Shown in pieces: positions 61,860-64,000 of a DNA stretch of 64,000 nucleotides. Where the stretch lies: positions 12,566,501 through 12,630,500 of the forward strand of contig NC_021658.1 of the NCBI RefSeq assembly GCF_000418325.1, given 5' to 3'. The stretch's first letter is position 1. The number at the start of each line of letters is the position of its first letter. Under the pieces are notes generated by a model, which saw only the letters and a program-made list of their open reading frames with translations, was not told the DNA's origin and did no database searches. The translations under genes and the position numbers were made by a program. This DNA comes from Sorangium cellulosum So0157-2. GTDB taxonomy: Bacteria; Myxococcota_A; Polyangia; Polyangiales; Polyangiaceae.

Positions 61860-62486
61860 ATGTCGGAGACGCAGATCGTTCTCTTCTTGCTTACTTCGCT
61901 CCTCGTCATTGTGACTCCGGGCCAGGACATGATCCTCGTGATGTCGCGCTCCCTCGCGCAGGGCTCGTCCGCGGGCATGGCGACCGCGGGCGGCATCAGC
62001 CTCGGCCTGGTGGGCCACACGGCGCTGGCCGCGCTGGGGCTCGGCTCCATCCTCATGGCGTCTGCCACCGTGTTTCTGATCCTCAAGCTCGTCGGCGCTG
62101 CGTACCTCGTCTATCTCGGCGTACGCCTCCTGCGCACGCGCGCTGCCGCGCTCGATCTCTTGGAGGCGAGGCCGTCGAGCCTGGCCAGGCTGTTCGCCGA
62201 GGGCGCGCTGTCCAACCTGTCCAATCCCAAGGTGACGATCTTCTATCTCGCCTTTCTCCCCCAGTTCGTCCCTGGCGATGCCGAGCACCCGACCTTGCTC
62301 ATCAGCGGGCTCGGGGTGGCGTTCTCGCTGCTCACCTTCCTGGTAAAGGGGCTGGTCGGCTACTTCGCCGGCGCCCTGTCCGCGTGGCTGCGCGCGCGTC
62401 CGAGGGCCCTCACCGGCGTCTACCGGACGAGCGGCGCGATGATGGTCGGCATGGGCGTCAAGCTCGCCTTCGAGCGGCGCACCTGA
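61860..62486 (+). CDS. LysE/RhtB family amino-acid exporter
   Basis: A 208-residue inner-membrane protein of the RhtB/LysE exporter family, normal in length. The N-terminal TPGQDMILVMSRSLAQGSSAGMATAGGISLGL is highly typical, including the conserved TPG. Further markers are KLVGAAYLVYLGVRLLR, FAEGALSNLSNPKVTIFYLAFLPQFV and the C-terminal YRTSGAMMVGMGVKLAF. About six membrane helices are present. It exports amino acids or homoserine-lactone-like compounds; the substrate is unpredictable. ATG 61860. Confidence 0.93.
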   Translation: MSETQIVLFLLTSLLVIVTPGQDMILVMSRSLAQGSSAGMATAGGISLGLVGHTALAALGLGSILMASATVFLILKLVGAAYLVYLGVRLLRTRAAALDLLEARPSSLARLFAEGALSNLSNPKVTIFYLAFLPQFVPGDAEHPTLLISGLGVAFSLLTFLVKGLVGYFAGALSAWLRARPRALTGVYRTSGAMMVGMGVKLAFERRT

Positions 62487-62597
62487 GCGCCTCGCGCTCC
62501 CGGGAGCAGATCGAGCACGAAGCTTCCGAGCGCATCCTCGACCTCCGCGCGTGTCGTTCTCTCCCCACCCCGTTCTGCGGTAGCCTCTCCCTCGCCC

Positions 62598-63683
62598 ATG
62601 AGCGACCTCCGCCAGCCCGCCGAGACCAAGTACGCGCACGAGCTCGCCGCCCTCGCCGCCGAGGACACCGCGCCGAGGCCGCCCGGGTGGCGCCTCTCGC
62701 CGAAGGCCGTGGAGATCTACATCCTCGGGAGCGACAAGCCCGTCGGCGGCGTCGCGATCACCCCCAAGTACATCGGCGACCGCGCCCTCGTGCAGGTCGC
62801 CCTCGCGACGCTCGCCTCCGACCGCGCCCTCATGCTGGTCGGCGAGCCGGGCACCGCGAAGAGCTGGCTCTCCGAGCACCTGTCGGCGGCCATCAGCGGG
62901 ACGAGCGCGCTCGTCGTCCAGGGGACCGCAGGCACCAGCGAGGAGCACGTCAAATACGGCTGGAACTACGCGCTGCTCCTCGCCGAAGGGCCGTCGCAGA
63001 AGGCGCTCGTGCCCTCGCCCATCCTCCGCGCCATGCGCGACGGACGGTTCGCGCGCTTCGAGGAGATCACCCGCACCTCGTCCGAGATCCAGGACGCGCT
63101 GATCTCCATCCTGTCCGAGAAGCAGATCGCCGTGCCGGAGCTCGACCAGGTGATCCCCGCCCAGCGCGGCTTCAACCTCATCGCCACCGCGAACACCCGC
63201 GACCGCGGCGTCAACGAGATGAGCGCCGCCCTCAAGCGCCGCTTCAACTTCATCACCGTCCCGGTCGTCGACGACCTCGAGCAGGAGATCCGCATCGTAC
63301 AGAAGCGCGAGGCCGAGCTCCGCGGCGACTACCAGGTCGGCGTCGAGCCGCCGGCCGAGCTCGCGAAGCTGCTCGTGACGCTGTTCCAGGAGCTCCGCGC
63401 CGGCGTCACCAAGGACGGCAAGACCAAGGTGAAGACGCCAGGGTCCGTCCTGTCGACCGCCGAGGCCATCAGCGTGCTCTTCAACAGCGGCATCCTCGCG
63501 CAGCACTTCGGCACCGGGAAGGTGACCGCCGACGACCTGTCCCGCTCGCTGCTCGGCGCCGTGAGCAAGGAGGGCGGCGACGACCTCAAGGCGGTGCGCG
63601 AGTACTGCGAGACCGTCGCCAAGGGGCGCACCGGGCTCTGGAAGGAGTTCTACGCCGCCGCCAAGAAGCGCCTCGCGCCCTGA
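62598..63683 (+). CDS. MoxR-type AAA ATPase
   Basis: A 361-residue AAA+ ATPase of the MoxR group. Walker A is GEPGTAKS (residues 82-89). A modified Walker B is FARFEEI; the sensor region has LIATANTRDRGVNEMSAALKRRFNF with arginine fingers. The C-terminal lid has TAEAISVLFNSG. MoxR ATPases usually act as chaperones for von Willebrand A domain proteins. The following gene, ten bases on, encodes a DUF5682 protein, a pairing seen in clusters that also hold VWA and SWIM-domain genes. Those would lie beyond the window edge. ATG 62598. The 111-base gap upstream separates it from the exporter gene. Confidence 0.92.
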   Translation: MSDLRQPAETKYAHELAALAAEDTAPRPPGWRLSPKAVEIYILGSDKPVGGVAITPKYIGDRALVQVALATLASDRALMLVGEPGTAKSWLSEHLSAAISGTSALVVQGTAGTSEEHVKYGWNYALLLAEGPSQKALVPSPILRAMRDGRFARFEEITRTSSEIQDALISILSEKQIAVPELDQVIPAQRGFNLIATANTRDRGVNEMSAALKRRFNFITVPVVDDLEQEIRIVQKREAELRGDYQVGVEPPAELAKLLVTLFQELRAGVTKDGKTKVKTPGSVLSTAEAISVLFNSGILAQHFGTGKVTADDLSRSLLGAVSKEGGDDLKAVREYCETVAKGRTGLWKEFYAAAKKRLAP

Positions 63684-63693
63684 AGGAGCCCCG

Positions 63694-64000
63694 ATGGACC
63701 TGGCCCGGCTCGCCGCCGTCCACCTCTTCCCGGTGCGCCACCACTCGCCGCGCTCCAGCGCGACGCTGCGCGCCTACCTCGACGAGGTGCGCCCGAAGGC
63801 GATCTTCGTCGAGGGCCCGAGCGACGCGACGCCGCTCCTCGAGGCGCTCGTCGACCCGAAGACCGTCCCGCCGGTCGCGATCCTGGGCTACCGCACCGAC
63901 GGGACGCCCGCGTCGTCGCTGTGGCCGTTCGCCGCCTACTCGCCCGAGTACGTCGCGGTGAAGTGGGCCTTCGAGCACGGCGTGCGCGTCGAGCTGATCG
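63694..64000 (+). CDS. DUF5682 family protein, N-terminal part only
   Basis: The first 102 residues of a protein that continues beyond the window. LFPVRHHSPRSSATLRAYLDE and AIFVEGPSDATPLLEAL are the characteristic start of DUF5682, a family found beside MoxR ATPases and VWA proteins. The segments FAAYSPEYVAVKWAFEHG agree. ATG 63694 has AAGGAG ten bases upstream, just after the moxR stop. The activity is not known. Such clusters have been proposed to be conflict or stress systems, but this is not proven for this family. Confidence 0.85.
   Translation, partial: MDLARLAAVHLFPVRHHSPRSSATLRAYLDEVRPKAIFVEGPSDATPLLEALVDPKTVPPVAILGYRTDGTPASSLWPFAAYSPEYVAVKWAFEHGVRVELI

Overview
The window comes from a very G+C-rich genome with long overlapping genes. 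Many neighbouring genes join through 4-base ATGA or GTGA stop/start overlaps, GTG and TTG starts are common, and there are many secreted Cys-rich lipoproteins, Ser/Thr-kinase and WD40 signalling proteins and short in-frame tandem repeats. This combination points to a large-genome myxobacterium of the Polyangiaceae/Sorangium type. That assignment is inferred from gene content and composition; no marker gene such as rRNA is present.

Layout. 1-1.5 kb (minus): the start of a lipoprotein gene and a Tat-exported DUF1501 protein. 1.7-10.8 kb: a block of defence-like genes. It holds an AAA ATPase/PD-(D/E)XK protein, a second ATPase-nuclease gene broken by an internal deletion, a 22-bp minisatellite, an AbiEii-type nucleotidyltransferase, and a 1627-residue STAND NTPase. 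The NTPase has an N-terminal Mrr-like nuclease and, unusually, a C-terminal module resembling the small proteins usually encoded just upstream of AbiEii. 11-18.6 kb (minus): a tightly coupled operon with a BMP-type nucleoside importer (lipoprotein, two permeases, double ATPase) followed by a secreted CxxCH protein and a lipoprotein. The defence block separates this set from the DUF1501 gene.

18.8-31.2 kb is a mixed metabolic region. It has a secreted helical protein, a four-haem cytochrome, a DUF1349 protein, a quinone reductase/LysR pair bracketed by a 49-bp direct repeat, a DUF3291 protein, a MarR/SDR divergent pair, a methyltransferase, a VanZ-like protein, Cys-rich lipoproteins, an FMN reductase and an Fes-type esterase. 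31.3-35.2 kb: a hybrid sensor kinase with receiver and HPt domains, overlapping a receiver-GHKL output protein. 35.4-41.7 kb: a maltodextrin-type operon (secreted alpha-amylase, MalK, a fused binding-protein/permease, MalG).

42.2-53.7 kb: a plus-strand signalling operon of a membrane AAA/WD40 protein, a Ser/Thr kinase, a degenerate HD-GYP protein with a 16-residue repeat tail, and a small lipoprotein. The kinase and the HD-GYP gene each need one frame change at or near a repeat to give the full protein, as does the hybrid sensor kinase. 53.9-64 kb: a possible nuclease-like protein, a POT peptide transporter, a XerC-like recombinase with a repeat-built insert coupled to a membrane phosphatase/sulfatase-superfamily protein carrying a MopE motif, a lipoprotein, a LysE-type exporter, and the start of a MoxR/DUF5682 cluster that runs off the edge.

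No rRNA, tRNA, CRISPR array or insertion sequence was recognised by eye.
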